Source: Curtobacterium sp. MR_MD2014 (GTDB taxonomy: Bacteria; Actinomycetota; Actinomycetes; Actinomycetales; Microbacteriaceae). Taken from it: a DNA stretch of 64,000 bases. This document shows positions 1 to 8,120 of this stretch, one piece after another. Under the pieces are notes generated by a model that was not told where the DNA came from, ran no database searches, and saw only the letters and a program-made list of their open reading frames with translations. Position 1 is the stretch's first letter. Every line of letters begins with the position of its first letter. The stretch is from the NCBI RefSeq assembly GCF_000772085.1, contig NZ_CP009755.1, forward strand, positions 1,674,001-1,738,000, written 5' to 3'. The position numbers and the translations under genes are program-made.

Positions 1-1
1 G

Positions 2-994
2 GACCTGGTCGACATGGTGTCCGGGTCGTCCGACGACCTGCTCGGTCGCGTGCGCGCGCTCCGTCGGAAGATCGCCGTCGACATGGGCATCGTCGTGCCG
101 CCCGTCCGCACCCGGGACAGCATCGAGCTGCCCCCGTCGACCTACGCGATCCGCATCGCCGGGGTCGAGGCCGGTCGCGGGACCGCCCCGTCCCGCAGCG
201 TGCTCGCACTCGGCGACCAGCTCGACGGGCTCCCGGGCACCACGACGGTCGAGCCGGTGTTCGGTCTGGCCGGCAAGTGGGTCCCCGCCGAGCTCCGGCA
301 CGCGGCCGAGATGACCGGCGCGACCGTCATCGACCGGGTCTCCGTGCTCGTCACGCACCTGCAGGCCGTGATCGGCGACAACGCGGCCCGGCTGCTCACC
401 CGCGAGGACGTCAAGGTGCTCACCGAGGGTGTCAAGCAGGTGAACCCCGCGGCGGTCGAGGAGCTCGTGCCCGGCATGCTGTCCCTGGCCGAGGTGCAGC
501 GCGTGCTCCAGGGCCTGCTCGCCGAGCGCGTGCCGATCAACGACCTCGGCCGCATCTGCGAGGCGCTGACGCTCCGCGCGAAGGTGTCGACCGACCCCGA
601 GGGCCTGGTCGAGGCCGCCCGCGCAGCCCTCGGCCCAGCCCTGCCCGCCCGCCACGCCGAGGCCGGCACGCTCCGCGTCATCATGATCGACCCGCTGCTC
701 GAGCAGTCGATGCTCGAGGGGCTCCGCCCGTCCGAGCAGGGCACCCAGATCGTGCTCGACGCCCACCGCATCGAGCAGGTCCTCGGGTCCCTGCGCGACG
801 CCGTGCGCAGCGTCGAGGAGCAGGGCCTGTCCGCCGTGCTCGTCTGCGCCCCGCAGCTCCGACCGGCCGTGCACCGCATGGTGTCCGCGCAGGCGAACGG
901 CCTGCCCGTGCTGTCCTACCAGGAGGCCACCGCCGCGGGCTCCACCATCGAGACCGTGGGAGTGGTCCGTGCCGCCGACCCGATCGCTGCGTAG
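2..994 (+). CDS. flhA: Flagellar biosynthesis protein FlhA, C-terminal part (5' end outside window)
   Basis: FlhA is the export-gate membrane component of the flagellar type III secretion apparatus. Only the last ~330 codons are present; the reading frame is open from base 2 and runs off the left edge, so the N-terminal transmembrane half is missing from the window. What is seen is the cytoplasmic domain: RALRRKIAVDMGIVVPPVR near its start, the segment LLTREDVKVLTEGVKQVNPA, and the C-terminal docking part with VLVCAPQLRPAVHRMV. These are characteristic of FlhA (normally ~680-700 aa). It overlaps the next gene by 26 bases, which suggests translational coupling in a flagellar operon. The call is secure. 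Confidence 0.95.
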   Translation, partial: DLVDMVSGSSDDLLGRVRALRRKIAVDMGIVVPPVRTRDSIELPPSTYAIRIAGVEAGRGTAPSRSVLALGDQLDGLPGTTTVEPVFGLAGKWVPAELRHAAEMTGATVIDRVSVLVTHLQAVIGDNAARLLTREDVKVLTEGVKQVNPAAVEELVPGMLSLAEVQRVLQGLLAERVPINDLGRICEALTLRAKVSTDPEGLVEAARAALGPALPARHAEAGTLRVIMIDPLLEQSMLEGLRPSEQGTQIVLDAHRIEQVLGSLRDAVRSVEEQGLSAVLVCAPQLRPAVHRMVSAQANGLPVLSYQEATAAGSTIETVGVVRAADPIAA

Positions 995-1943
995 CGGCCC
1001 GACGCTCGAGGCGGTCCGCGACGCCCTCCGCACCGAGTTCGGTGCGGGAGCCCGGATCGTCTCGGCCGAACGCGTGTCCACGCCCGGCATCGGTGGGCTC
1101 TTCCGCCGCACCCACGTCGAGGCCGTCGTCGAGGTGCCGGACCCGCTCGACCCGCCGACCGCCCGGGTGGCGATCGCCGACGGCCCGGCCACCCGCATCG
1201 GGATCGCCGCGCTCCTCGCCGACGCCGAGGCTGCCGAGGCCCGCATCGCCGCAGGCGACGGCACCGCGTCGACACGGGCGGACGCGTTCGCCTCGGTGCT
1301 CGACGGCTTCGCGGCCGACGGGATCGCCGCGGCCGCCCCGCGTCCCGGCCGCCCCGGGACGGACGTGGGTCGGGTCGACCCGGCCGCGCCGCGCCTCCAG
1401 GACGGCCCGTCGCCGGCCGTGCCGGGCACGGACGAGGACCACGGTCGCCCGGGAGGCCCGCTGCCGGTCGCGGGACCGGCTCCCGTCGTCCCGCCGGTCA
1501 CCGCGGTGTCCGCCCCGGCGTCCGTCGGTCCGGTGCTGCCGGTGCCGGCCGTGCGGTCGGCCGACGGCGACCTCGTGCTGCTCGTCGGACGTGCCACCGA
1601 CGTCGACGCGGCGGCGGGGGTGTTCGCCGGACGGTACGCACTGCGCCCGACCGACGCGGCCGACCGTCGGGCGGGGATCCTCGCGCGCGCCGAGGGCGTG
1701 CGGAACGGCCACGCGCTGCTGGGCGTCTCCGCGTGGGACGACGCGGCGACGATCGAGGGACTCGCCGCCGACCAGGTGTGGGTCGTGGTCGACGTCGGTC
1801 GGAAGACCGAGGATGCTCGGGCCGTCGTGGCCGCGGTCGCCGGGCGGGTACCCGTCGCGGGTGTGGTGGCCATCGGTGCGGGGGAGACCGCCACGCCGGA
1901 GTCCGTCCACCAGCTGGGCCTGCCGGTGGTGTCGCTAGGCTGA
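969..1943 (+). CDS. FlhF-like flagellar-cluster protein without a recognisable P-loop
   Basis: A 324-residue protein with a GTG start inside the end of flhA. The N-terminal ~50 residues (TLEAVRDALRTEFGAGARIV, then GIGGLFRRTHVEAVVEV) resemble the opening of FlhF, the SRP-type GTPase that places flagella. The middle (~residues 100-190) is proline/alanine rich and low complexity. The last ~120 residues look like a Rossmann-type fold and end with GLPVVSLG, as in the FlhF G domain, but no GxxxxGKT Walker A motif is visible. I infer a degenerate or non-GTPase FlhF relative. Position between flhA and csrA supports a flagellar role. Function is otherwise unproven. Confidence 0.7.
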   Translation: MPPTRSLRSGPTLEAVRDALRTEFGAGARIVSAERVSTPGIGGLFRRTHVEAVVEVPDPLDPPTARVAIADGPATRIGIAALLADAEAAEARIAAGDGTASTRADAFASVLDGFAADGIAAAAPRPGRPGTDVGRVDPAAPRLQDGPSPAVPGTDEDHGRPGGPLPVAGPAPVVPPVTAVSAPASVGPVLPVPAVRSADGDLVLLVGRATDVDAAAGVFAGRYALRPTDAADRRAGILARAEGVRNGHALLGVSAWDDAATIEGLAADQVWVVVDVGRKTEDARAVVAAVAGRVPVAGVVAIGAGETATPESVHQLGLPVVSLG

Positions 1944-1947
1944 CGGG

Positions 1948-2223
1948 GTGCTGGTACTCACGCGGAAGGTCGGCGAGCGGATCCTCGTCGGTGACGACGT
2001 CGTCATCACGGTCCTCGACAGCCGCGGCGACGGCGTCCGGATCGGCATCGACGCACCGCGCGGGGTCAAGATCCAGCGCGAGGAGGTCGTGCGCGCCGTG
2101 ATCGAGGCGAACGCGGAGGCGGCTGCGGCGGCCGCTGCGTCCGGTGCCGAGGGCGCCGACGACGCCGAGGCGCGACTGCGCGCTGCGCTCGGCGACCGGG
2201 GACGGGCGTCGGACCAGGGCTGA
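1948..2223 (+). CDS. csrA: Carbon storage regulator CsrA, with a long C-terminal tail
   Basis: CsrA is a small RNA-binding dimer that blocks or alters translation of target mRNAs; in flagellated Gram-positives it usually controls flagellin together with FliW. The first ~55 residues are canonical (MLVLTRKVGERILVGDDVVI ... VRIGIDAPRGVKI). The 91-residue length exceeds the usual 60-75 because of an alanine-rich, acidic tail from about residue 52. The start is GTG with no Shine-Dalgarno sequence; TAGGCT lies at 1936-1941, six bases before the start codon, so a leaderless transcript arising inside the preceding gene is possible. It starts four bases after the FlhF-like stop codon. FliW is not in the window. 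Confidence 0.93.
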   Translation: MLVLTRKVGERILVGDDVVITVLDSRGDGVRIGIDAPRGVKIQREEVVRAVIEANAEAAAAAAASGAEGADDAEARLRAALGDRGRASDQG

Positions 2224-2280
2224 GTGCCGCGGTGGCGTCCGGGCGGGCGGTGTCCGCCGGCTCGTGCGCACGCTCGTGCG

Positions 2281-2352
2281 GCTCTGTGGCTGTGCGGCGG
2301 TGCGTCTGTGCGGCCGTGTGGCTGTGCGTCTGTGCGGCCGTGTGGCTGTGCG
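2281..2352. repeat. 24-bp imperfect tandem repeat, three units
   Basis: Two identical 24-base G/T-rich units (TCTGTGCGG... at 2305-2328 and 2329-2352) are preceded by a degenerate third copy at 2281-2304. The array lies between the stop of csrA and the end of the convergent membrane-protein gene. No gene is seen in it. Confidence 0.8.
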
Positions 2353-2353
2353 G

Positions 2354-2917
2354 TCAGCCCGGCAGGCCGATCGCGGTCCAGGCGGCGAGTCCGGCCCAGC
2401 ACGTACTCGTGAGCGTCCCGACGATGAACCGCTCTCGCGCCTCGGCGGAGTCGAGCTCCGAGAAGCGACCCAGGCCCTTCACCGCGACGACCGCCGCGAC
2501 GATCTCGAGCCGGCCCACCAGCACCGCGCCGATCACCGCGAACCGTTCGAGGAACCCGATCGCCGCCCCGCCCCGGAGCACCTCCGGGCGTCGACGCTCG
2601 ACGGCGGGTTCGTCGGCGCGCGAGACCAGGATGCCGCCGTGCCGACCCCGCTCGACGCCCTCGCGCATGGCGAAGCCGAGCACGGTCCCCGTGACGGCAC
2701 TCCCGGCGAGGACGCCGACGGCGACGACCGCGGTGGTGCCGAGCACGCGGAGCGCGGTCGTCGGTGCGGCGGGTGCCAGGTCGAGGAGCTCGGCGGCGAG
2801 GACGACCGCGACGACCACGACCGCCGGCACCGCGCGGGCGAGCGGCGGGACGCGGTGCACGGCGCTGAGCGCGGCCACCGCGAGCAGCACGACCGCACCG
2901 ACCAGCCAGACCGTCAT
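2354..2917 (-). CDS. Membrane protein paired with SatD (resembles the C-terminal part of DUF3307 proteins)
   Basis: A 187-residue integral membrane protein. Hydrophobic segments are visible at about residues 3-20, 30-47, 60-80, 118-145 and 165-185. The C-terminal part contains AIGFLERFAVIGAVLVGRLE followed by AAVVAVKGLGRFSEL and FIVGTLTSTCWA, a pattern I recognise from the tail of DUF3307 membrane proteins that sit next to SatD in other Gram-positives. Its start overlaps the satD stop by four bases, so the two are probably co-translated and act together. Biochemical function unknown. The similarity is from memory of the family pattern, not a search. Confidence 0.7.
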   Translation of the reverse strand: MTVWLVGAVVLLAVAALSAVHRVPPLARAVPAVVVVAVVLAAELLDLAPAAPTTALRVLGTTAVVAVGVLAGSAVTGTVLGFAMREGVERGRHGGILVSRADEPAVERRRPEVLRGGAAIGFLERFAVIGAVLVGRLEIVAAVVAVKGLGRFSELDSAEARERFIVGTLTSTCWAGLAAWTAIGLPG

Positions 2918-3516
2918 GCCGGGGTGTCCGCTTCGGTGAGGAGCCGCGCGAGTGCCGCGTGCACGGCGTCGTCGGAGCGCAGGTCGGCCGCCAGCCAGCG
3001 CTTCGCCACCGCCTGCGGGGTCACGCCGAGCACCTCGGCGGCCTCGGTGCGCGAGTGGCCGGCGCGGAGGAGGTCCGCGAGCTCCCAGCCCTCCCGCGAC
3101 CGGCGGCGACGGGCCCGGACGGTCTGGGCGACGAGGGGTTCGACGTCCGCGGTACCGAGCCGGCGACCCGGGGCGACCTCGAGGGCGAGGTGCTCGGGGA
3201 CGTCCTTCGCGCGGTCGACCGCGGCGCGTGCCTGCACGAAGGCGTCGCCGCGCGCGGCCCGGGTCGAGCTCGGCACCGGTTCCTCGACGTCACCGATGCC
3301 GATGCCGATGCTCCAGCCGTCCGTCCGGGCGAGGGCGAACACCACGTCGAGCAGGGTCTCCGCGTCGTCGAGCAGGAACTGGAACTCGTCGCCGGCGGTC
3401 CGCTCCGGCGGGAGCACCACGTGCCCCTCGGACGCGGTCCGGACGACGTCGATGGCCTGCTCGACCCGGTCGTCGTCCGAACGACTGCCCACCTGGTCCA
3501 CCGTCACCGCGTACAT
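2914..3516 (-). CDS. satD: SatD family protein with C-terminal helix-turn-helix
   Basis: A 200-residue protein that begins MYAVTVDQVGSRSDDDRVEQ, the normal opening of SatD proteins. The core (~residues 30-120) contains GDEFQFLLDDAETLLDVVFA and GIGIGDVEEPVPSSTRAARG, reminiscent of nucleotide-cyclase-like folds. Residues ~140-200 (REGWELADLLRAGHSRTEAA, then EVLGVTPQAVAKRWLAAD) form an HTH. The start is ATG with GGAGG (3521-3525 on the complementary strand) a few bases upstream. Two 20-bp palindromes upstream (3529-3577) are good candidates for autoregulation by the HTH. Operon with the membrane protein at 2354-2917. Precise molecular role unknown. Confidence 0.8.
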   Translation of the reverse strand: MYAVTVDQVGSRSDDDRVEQAIDVVRTASEGHVVLPPERTAGDEFQFLLDDAETLLDVVFALARTDGWSIGIGIGDVEEPVPSSTRAARGDAFVQARAAVDRAKDVPEHLALEVAPGRRLGTADVEPLVAQTVRARRRRSREGWELADLLRAGHSRTEAAEVLGVTPQAVAKRWLAADLRSDDAVHAALARLLTEADTPA

Positions 3517-3528
3517 CGCACCTCCGCC

Positions 3529-3577
3529 GTCAACCCTACAAGGTTGATTCTTCCGATATCAACCCTGCAGGGTTGAT
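3529..3577. promoter_or_regulatory. Tandem palindromic operators upstream of satD
   Basis: A perfect 20-bp palindrome, ATCAACCCTGCAGGGTTGAT, at 3558-3577 and a second imperfect copy, GTCAACCCTACAAGGTTGAT, at 3529-3548. Their centres are 29 bp apart. The distal copy touches the stop codon of the acyl-CoA oxidase gene; the proximal one lies just upstream of the satD Shine-Dalgarno sequence. I infer binding sites for the SatD HTH or another dimeric regulator. Confidence 0.7.
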
Positions 3578-5676
3578 CACGGACGCGGCTTCTTCTCCTG
3601 CTCCGGCAGCCGTCCCGCAGCGGCCTCGGCGGCGAACCACGCTGCCGCCTCCTCCTGCCGCGCGCGCTCCTCGCCCAGGGCGATCGGCGCGCGGACGAGC
3701 TCGGGGTCGTAGCCGAACGACTCGACGAGCTGCGGGACGACCGGGCGGAGCCGGGCCACGAGCCGGTCGACGTACGCCGACACCGCCCGGGCACGCTGCG
3801 CCGACAGGCGTCCGTGCACCAGGTGCCAGTCGAGGTGCTGCTCGACGAGCCCGAGGGCGAAGAGGTCGCGGAGCCAGACGAGCACGCGGCGGGTGTCACC
3901 GGGCGCCACGGCCTCGATGGCATCGGTGAACGCATCCCACTGCATGAGCTCGGCGTGCGCCTTCGCGGCCTCGATGAGCTCGTGCTGCGAGCGGTTGAGG
4001 AGCTTCGCGGCCCGTGCCCGGTCCTTGCCGGCCGAGGCGAGGCGCACCCCGATCTCGGACACCATCGTGTCGACACGACCGGCCAGCAGCGCGCGCTGGG
4101 TGCGCGGGTCCTGCAGGTCCGTGACGCTCGCCGCGAGCGATCCCCGGTCGACGACCGTCTGCCCGAGTCGACGGATGCCGGACGCGTCGGCCAGCTTCGA
4201 CGCTGCCTGCGCAGCGACGAACCGGGCGGTCGAGGCGGCGTCGCGCGGCGCCTTCGCGCGGAAGTCGGTGAGCAGGCGCTTGCCCACGAGCTGCAGCAGG
4301 ATCGTGTTGTCACCCTCGAAGGTGACGTAGACGTCGAGGTCCGCGCGGAGGCTCGTCAGCCGGTTCTCGGCGAGGAACCCGGCGCCGCCGCAGGCCTCGC
4401 GGCACTCCTGCAGCGTGTCGAGCGCCGACCAGGTGGACATCGCCTTGAAGGCCGCCGCCTGCGTCTCGAGGTCCTCGCGGCGCTGCGGGGTGTCCTCGCG
4501 CCCGCTGAAGACGTCGTCGAAGGTCTGCAGCAGCTTCTCGTGCGCGAACGACTGGGCGAAGACCGTCGCGAGCCGGGGGATCAGTCGGCGCTGGTGACGG
4601 CCGTAGTCGAGCAGCACGCCCTCGTCGCCGCCGCCCGTCGGGAACTGCCGGCGTTCGGCGGCGTAGGTCAGCGCGATCTGCAGGCCGACCTTCTGTGCGA
4701 CCACGGCGGCGCCGTCGAGCGAGACCCGACCCTGCACGAGGGTGCCGAGCATGGTGAAGAACCGTCGACCCGGCGACGCGATTGGGGAGGTGTACGTGCC
4801 GTCCTCGGCCACGTCGCCGTACCGGTTGAGCAGGTTCGTGCGGGGCACCCGGACGTGGTCGAACCAGAGCCGCCCGTTGTCGATGCCGTTCAGGCCGCCC
4901 TTGACGCCGTCGTCCTCGCCACCAACGCCGGGCAGGAACGCACCGTCGCCGTCGCGCAGCGGTACGTAGAACGCGTGCACACCGTGGTCGACGCCCTGCG
5001 TCACGAGCTTCGCGAACACCACGGCCGCCCGCCCGTGCAGCGCCGCGTTCCCGATGTAGTCCTTCCAGGCGCCCCGGAACGGCGTGTGCACGACGAACTC
5101 CTGCGTGTCCGGGTCGTAGGTCGCCGTCGTCGCGATGCTCTGCACGTCCGAGCCGTGCCCGGTCTCGGTCATCGCGAAGCAGCCGGGCACGTCGAAGCGG
5201 ATGATCCCCGGCAGGAACTCGCGGTGGTTGCGCTCGGTGCCGAGGTGGTGCACCGCGGACCCGAACAGGCCCCACTGCACGCCGGCCTTGATCTGCAGGG
5301 ACGGGTCCGCCGTCGTGAGCTCCTCGAACGCCGCGAGGTTCCCGCCGTGGTTCTCCTGGCCGCCGAACTCGGTCGGGTACGGACGCTGGATCGCACCGGC
5401 GTCGACGAGTACCCGGAGCTGCTCGAGGACGCGGGCCCGGTGCTGTGCGATCGGCTGCCCCTCGATCTTGTGCAGCCCGGGGTCGCGGGACAGGCGCCGT
5501 GAGATGCGCCGGTCCTCGGCCCAGCGGCCGAGCAGGAGCTCCCCGAGCAACGTGGTGTCGATGCGGACGTCGGTGTCCGTCCCGCCCGTCGGCGTGCCGG
5601 CCGCCGGGTCGCCCGTGGCGTCGGCGTTCGGGGCCTCGGTCGTCGAGGTGGGGCGTGCGGGGGCGGTGTCGACCAT
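3577..5676 (-). CDS. Acyl-CoA oxidase / acyl-CoA dehydrogenase family protein
   Basis: A 699-residue flavoprotein of the acyl-CoA oxidase type, which introduces the first double bond in fatty acyl-CoA beta-oxidation and passes electrons to oxygen. Seen: FAMTETGHGSDVQSIATTATY (residues ~170-190), the typical FAD/substrate loop; a long central acyl-CoA dehydrogenase core with QGRVSLDGAAVVAQKVGLQI; CGGAGFLAENRL and FEGDNTILLQLVGKRLL near residue 440-480; and an ACOX C-terminal helical domain. Length fits the family (~650-700). I chose the ATG at 5676 because AGGAAGG lies nine bases upstream; a longer frame to 5718 has no ribosome site. Downstream satD has its own operators. Confidence 0.88.
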   Translation of the reverse strand: MVDTAPARPTSTTEAPNADATGDPAAGTPTGGTDTDVRIDTTLLGELLLGRWAEDRRISRRLSRDPGLHKIEGQPIAQHRARVLEQLRVLVDAGAIQRPYPTEFGGQENHGGNLAAFEELTTADPSLQIKAGVQWGLFGSAVHHLGTERNHREFLPGIIRFDVPGCFAMTETGHGSDVQSIATTATYDPDTQEFVVHTPFRGAWKDYIGNAALHGRAAVVFAKLVTQGVDHGVHAFYVPLRDGDGAFLPGVGGEDDGVKGGLNGIDNGRLWFDHVRVPRTNLLNRYGDVAEDGTYTSPIASPGRRFFTMLGTLVQGRVSLDGAAVVAQKVGLQIALTYAAERRQFPTGGGDEGVLLDYGRHQRRLIPRLATVFAQSFAHEKLLQTFDDVFSGREDTPQRREDLETQAAAFKAMSTWSALDTLQECREACGGAGFLAENRLTSLRADLDVYVTFEGDNTILLQLVGKRLLTDFRAKAPRDAASTARFVAAQAASKLADASGIRRLGQTVVDRGSLAASVTDLQDPRTQRALLAGRVDTMVSEIGVRLASAGKDRARAAKLLNRSQHELIEAAKAHAELMQWDAFTDAIEAVAPGDTRRVLVWLRDLFALGLVEQHLDWHLVHGRLSAQRARAVSAYVDRLVARLRPVVPQLVESFGYDPELVRAPIALGEERARQEEAAAWFAAEAAAGRLPEQEKKPRP

Positions 5677-5885
5677 GGGGGAGCCTTCCTGAACTGCTCT
5701 GTCCGTGTTGCACTCCACACGTTAGGCACCTCGGCCGAGTGTTGCTCGAACGCCGTGCGGGCGCACAACGGCAGACCGCGGGGCCGGACACGGGTGGTGG
5801 GAATCCTCCAAGGCCCGCCCGCGGAAGTTTGTACGCGCCCCGCTCCGATTCGGACGAGCGGGGTGCCCGGGGGCACAGTGGACGG

Positions 5886-7349
5886 ATGTCTCGCACCACC
5901 CCACCCAGCGCTCCGGCGCAGCAACGCACCTTCTTCGGGCAGCCCTTCGAGCTGTCCACGCCCTTCGCGGTGGAGCTCTGGGAGCGGTTCTCGTTCTACG
6001 GCATGCAGGGCATCGTCCTGATCTACATGTACTACACCGTCACGCGCGGCGGCCTCGGCATCGACGAGGGCATCGCCAACGGGATCATGGGCGCGTACGG
6101 CGGCGCCGTCTACCTGTTCACGATCATCGGCGCCTGGGTGGCGGACCGGCTCATCGGCGCCGACCGCACCCTCTTCACCAGCGCGGTCGTCGTCATGCTC
6201 GGCCACATCGGGCTCGCGCTGATCCCGGGGGTCGCCGGCGTCGGGGTCGGCCTCGTGCTCATCGCCCTCGGCTCCGGCGGGCTCAAGGCCACCGCCACGA
6301 CGATCGTCGGCGGGCTGTACGGCCGCGACGACCCTCGACGTGACGCCGGGTTCTCGCTCTACTACCTCGGGGTGAACCTCGGGGCGTTCTTCGGTCCGCT
6401 GCTGACCGGGCTGCTGCAGTCCTCGCTCGGGTTCCACTACGGCTTCGGACTCGCCGCGGTCGGCATGGCCGCCGGGCTCGTGCAGTACGGCATCCGCCGT
6501 CGGAAGCTCCCCGACTCGGTCCGGCACGTCACCAACCCGGTCGAGCGTCGCCGCCTGCCGCTCGTCGCCGTGCTCGTCGTCGTCGCGCTCGCGGTCGTCG
6601 TGGCCTCGGTGCTCACCGGACTGCTCACGGTGACGAACCTGCCGACGGTCGTCGTCGTGATCGTCATCGTGGCCACCATCGCGTACTTCGTGGTGATCCT
6701 GACCAGCGGGATCACCGCCGAGGAGCGTTCCCGGGTGTTCGCCTTCATCCCGCTCTTCATCGCGAGCGCCGTCTTCTGGTCGCTCTACCAGCAGCAGTTC
6801 ACGGTCGTGACCCAGTACTCGGACCAGCGCCTGGACCGATCGCTCGGCGACTGGGTGATGCCCGTGTCGTGGGTCCAGTCGATCAACCCCGTGTTCATCA
6901 TCGTGCTGTCCGGTGTCGCCGCCGCGATCTGGACGAAGCTCGGTGACCGCCAGCCCTCCACCCCGACGAAGTTCGCGCTCGGCACCGGGATCATGGGCAT
7001 CGCGTTCCTGCTCTTCCTGCCGTTCTCGGGCACGGGCGAGAACGGCACACCGCTGATCGCGCTCGTGGGCATCCTGCTCGTCTTCACGATCGCCGAGCTC
7101 CTGCTCTCCCCGGTCGGGCAGTCCGTCGCGACGAAGCTCGCGCCGCCGAAGTTCCAGACCCAGATGGTCGCGCTCTTCTTCCTCTCGGTGTCCCTCGGCA
7201 CGGCGGCCACCGGGGTGCTCTCGCAGTACTACTCGCCGACGAACGAGGTCCCGTACTTCACCGTCCTCGGCCTGGTCGCCGTGGCGGTCGGGGTCGTGCT
7301 GCTCGTCTGCGCGAAGCCCGTCCTGCGCCTCATGCGCGGCATCCGCTAG
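5886..7349 (+). CDS. Proton-dependent oligopeptide (POT/PTR2) transporter
   Basis: A 487-residue major-facilitator protein predicted to import di- and tripeptides with protons across the cytoplasmic membrane. The signature ELWERFSFYGMQGIVLIYM sits at residues ~27-45 in the first transmembrane helix, including the ExxERF proton-coupling motif. FSLYYLGVNLGAFFGPLLTG corresponds to the second POT signature. About 13-14 hydrophobic segments are evident. ATG start at 5886 is preferred because the family motif begins shortly after it; a longer open frame upstream encodes nothing family-like. No strong Shine-Dalgarno sequence is visible. Divergent from the acyl-CoA oxidase gene, with a ~210-bp spacer. 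Confidence 0.93.
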   Translation: MSRTTPPSAPAQQRTFFGQPFELSTPFAVELWERFSFYGMQGIVLIYMYYTVTRGGLGIDEGIANGIMGAYGGAVYLFTIIGAWVADRLIGADRTLFTSAVVVMLGHIGLALIPGVAGVGVGLVLIALGSGGLKATATTIVGGLYGRDDPRRDAGFSLYYLGVNLGAFFGPLLTGLLQSSLGFHYGFGLAAVGMAAGLVQYGIRRRKLPDSVRHVTNPVERRRLPLVAVLVVVALAVVVASVLTGLLTVTNLPTVVVVIVIVATIAYFVVILTSGITAEERSRVFAFIPLFIASAVFWSLYQQQFTVVTQYSDQRLDRSLGDWVMPVSWVQSINPVFIIVLSGVAAAIWTKLGDRQPSTPTKFALGTGIMGIAFLLFLPFSGTGENGTPLIALVGILLVFTIAELLLSPVGQSVATKLAPPKFQTQMVALFFLSVSLGTAATGVLSQYYSPTNEVPYFTVLGLVAVAVGVVLLVCAKPVLRLMRGIR

Positions 7350-7427
7350 CCCCGAGCCGCATCCGGTAGCCTGGACACGGCCACGACGGCCACCGCCACA
7401 CCGGCCCCGCAACCCAAGGAGTCACCA

Positions 7428-7535
7428 ATGCTCGAACTCATCGCAGGCGTCATCATCGGCATCGGCGTGCTCGGTGGCGTGGGCATGTGCATGGCCGTCG
7501 CCGCCATGCTGAAGAGCGGCAACGAGGAGTACTAG
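7428..7535 (+). CDS. 35-residue single-span membrane peptide
   Basis: A small ORF with ATG at 7428 and a good Shine-Dalgarno sequence (AAGGAG, 7416-7421, six bases upstream). The product starts MLELIAGVIIGIGVLGGVGM and ends KSGNEEY: residues 4-28 form one hydrophobic, glycine-rich helix with a short charged tail. Glycine-spaced residues suggest helix packing. It follows the peptide transporter by 78 bases and overlaps the stop codon of the convergent gene by four bases. The translation signals make it credible; I do not recognise a family and assign no function. Confidence 0.65.
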   Translation: MLELIAGVIIGIGVLGGVGMCMAVAAMLKSGNEEY

Positions 7536-7846
7536 ACCCCGTCCGCGGTGTCCGGCATGACCGGCACCAACTGACGACCCAGGACGGTCGCGCGCTCGAA
7601 CGGGCCGCGGCCGTCCTTCGTGTACGCGGGTTCGTCGAACGCGATGGTCCAGGTGCGCTGCGTCCCACCGAGCTGCACCCCTCCCGGAGCGACGATCACC
7701 CCGATCGGCTCGCCCTCCCACTCCTCGCCCCCGCGCTCGAGGTCGACCACCTGCACGAGGGCTCCGATGCCGATGCCGAGGCCGCCGGGGTCGCCCGGGC
7801 GCGCTCCGTCGTCGGGGCGGGGGCTGCGAGCGCGACGTCCGAACAC
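7532..7846 (-). CDS. Hypothetical protein, 104 residues
   Basis: A small soluble protein, unrecognised. The first ~25 residues are basic and proline rich; from about residue 26 onward (GIGALVQVVDLERGGEEWEG, then EPIGVIVAPGGVQLGGTQRT) it looks like a compact beta-rich domain, ending with FERATVLGRQLVPVMPDTAD. Codon use is like its neighbours. It is convergent with the 35-residue gene, their stop codons overlapping in CTAG. The start is uncertain because the N-terminal part is low complexity; a start near residue 20 is possible. It is the last recognisable gene before a 626-bp repeat-filled gap. No function can be stated. Confidence 0.55.
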   Translation of the reverse strand: MFGRRARSPRPDDGARPGDPGGLGIGIGALVQVVDLERGGEEWEGEPIGVIVAPGGVQLGGTQRTWTIAFDEPAYTKDGRGPFERATVLGRQLVPVMPDTADGV

Positions 7847-7915
7847 CCGGCCACCGTACCGCGCCCCGCACGGCGATCGGCGGACGCCGGTCCCGCACTC
7901 CGCCCCCCGCCTTCT

Positions 7916-7940
7916 GCCCTCCGCCCTCCGCCCTCCGCCC
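7916..7940. repeat. Heptanucleotide tandem repeat (GCCCTCC)3.5
   Basis: Three full copies of GCCCTCC (7916-7922, 7923-7929, 7930-7936) and a partial fourth, directly before the first 88-bp element. Confidence 0.8.
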
Positions 7941-8028
7941 GATCGGGCAGGACACGCCGCCCGCAGGCCGCCGAGCGGGCGGTACCTGTCGGCCGTCGGC
8001 CCCGACCGAGGCAGATCCCGCCCGCTCG
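7941..8028 (+). repeat. 88-bp intergenic element, copy A
   Basis: It aligns without gaps to copies at 8170-8257, 33119-33206 and 33260-33347. Shared blocks are GGGCAGGACACGCC near offset 4, CCGAGCGGGC at offsets 30-39 and GCCCGCTCG at the end. The last two are inverted relative to each other and can form a stem around a ~39-base loop. Here the terminal block overlaps a 10-bp tandem repeat. Confidence 0.7.
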
Positions 8029-8048
8029 CGCCCGCTCGCGCCCGCTCG
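8019..8048. repeat. 10-bp tandem repeat (CGCCCGCTCG)3
   Basis: Three exact copies of CGCCCGCTCG. The unit equals the right stem arm of the 88-bp element, so it looks like local expansion of that arm. Confidence 0.85.
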
Positions 8049-8120
8049 CACAGGCCGGCGGCGGGCCGGTGGCGGGCAGACGGCGGGGCGGCGGCGGTGC
8101 GGCGGGGTCCGCGCCGGCGG

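Noticed and set aside
2224..3547. Long plus-strand open frame downstream of csrA
   Set aside because: It runs through the tandem repeat and antisense to the SatD/membrane pair, whose start signals, operators and overlaps are convincing.
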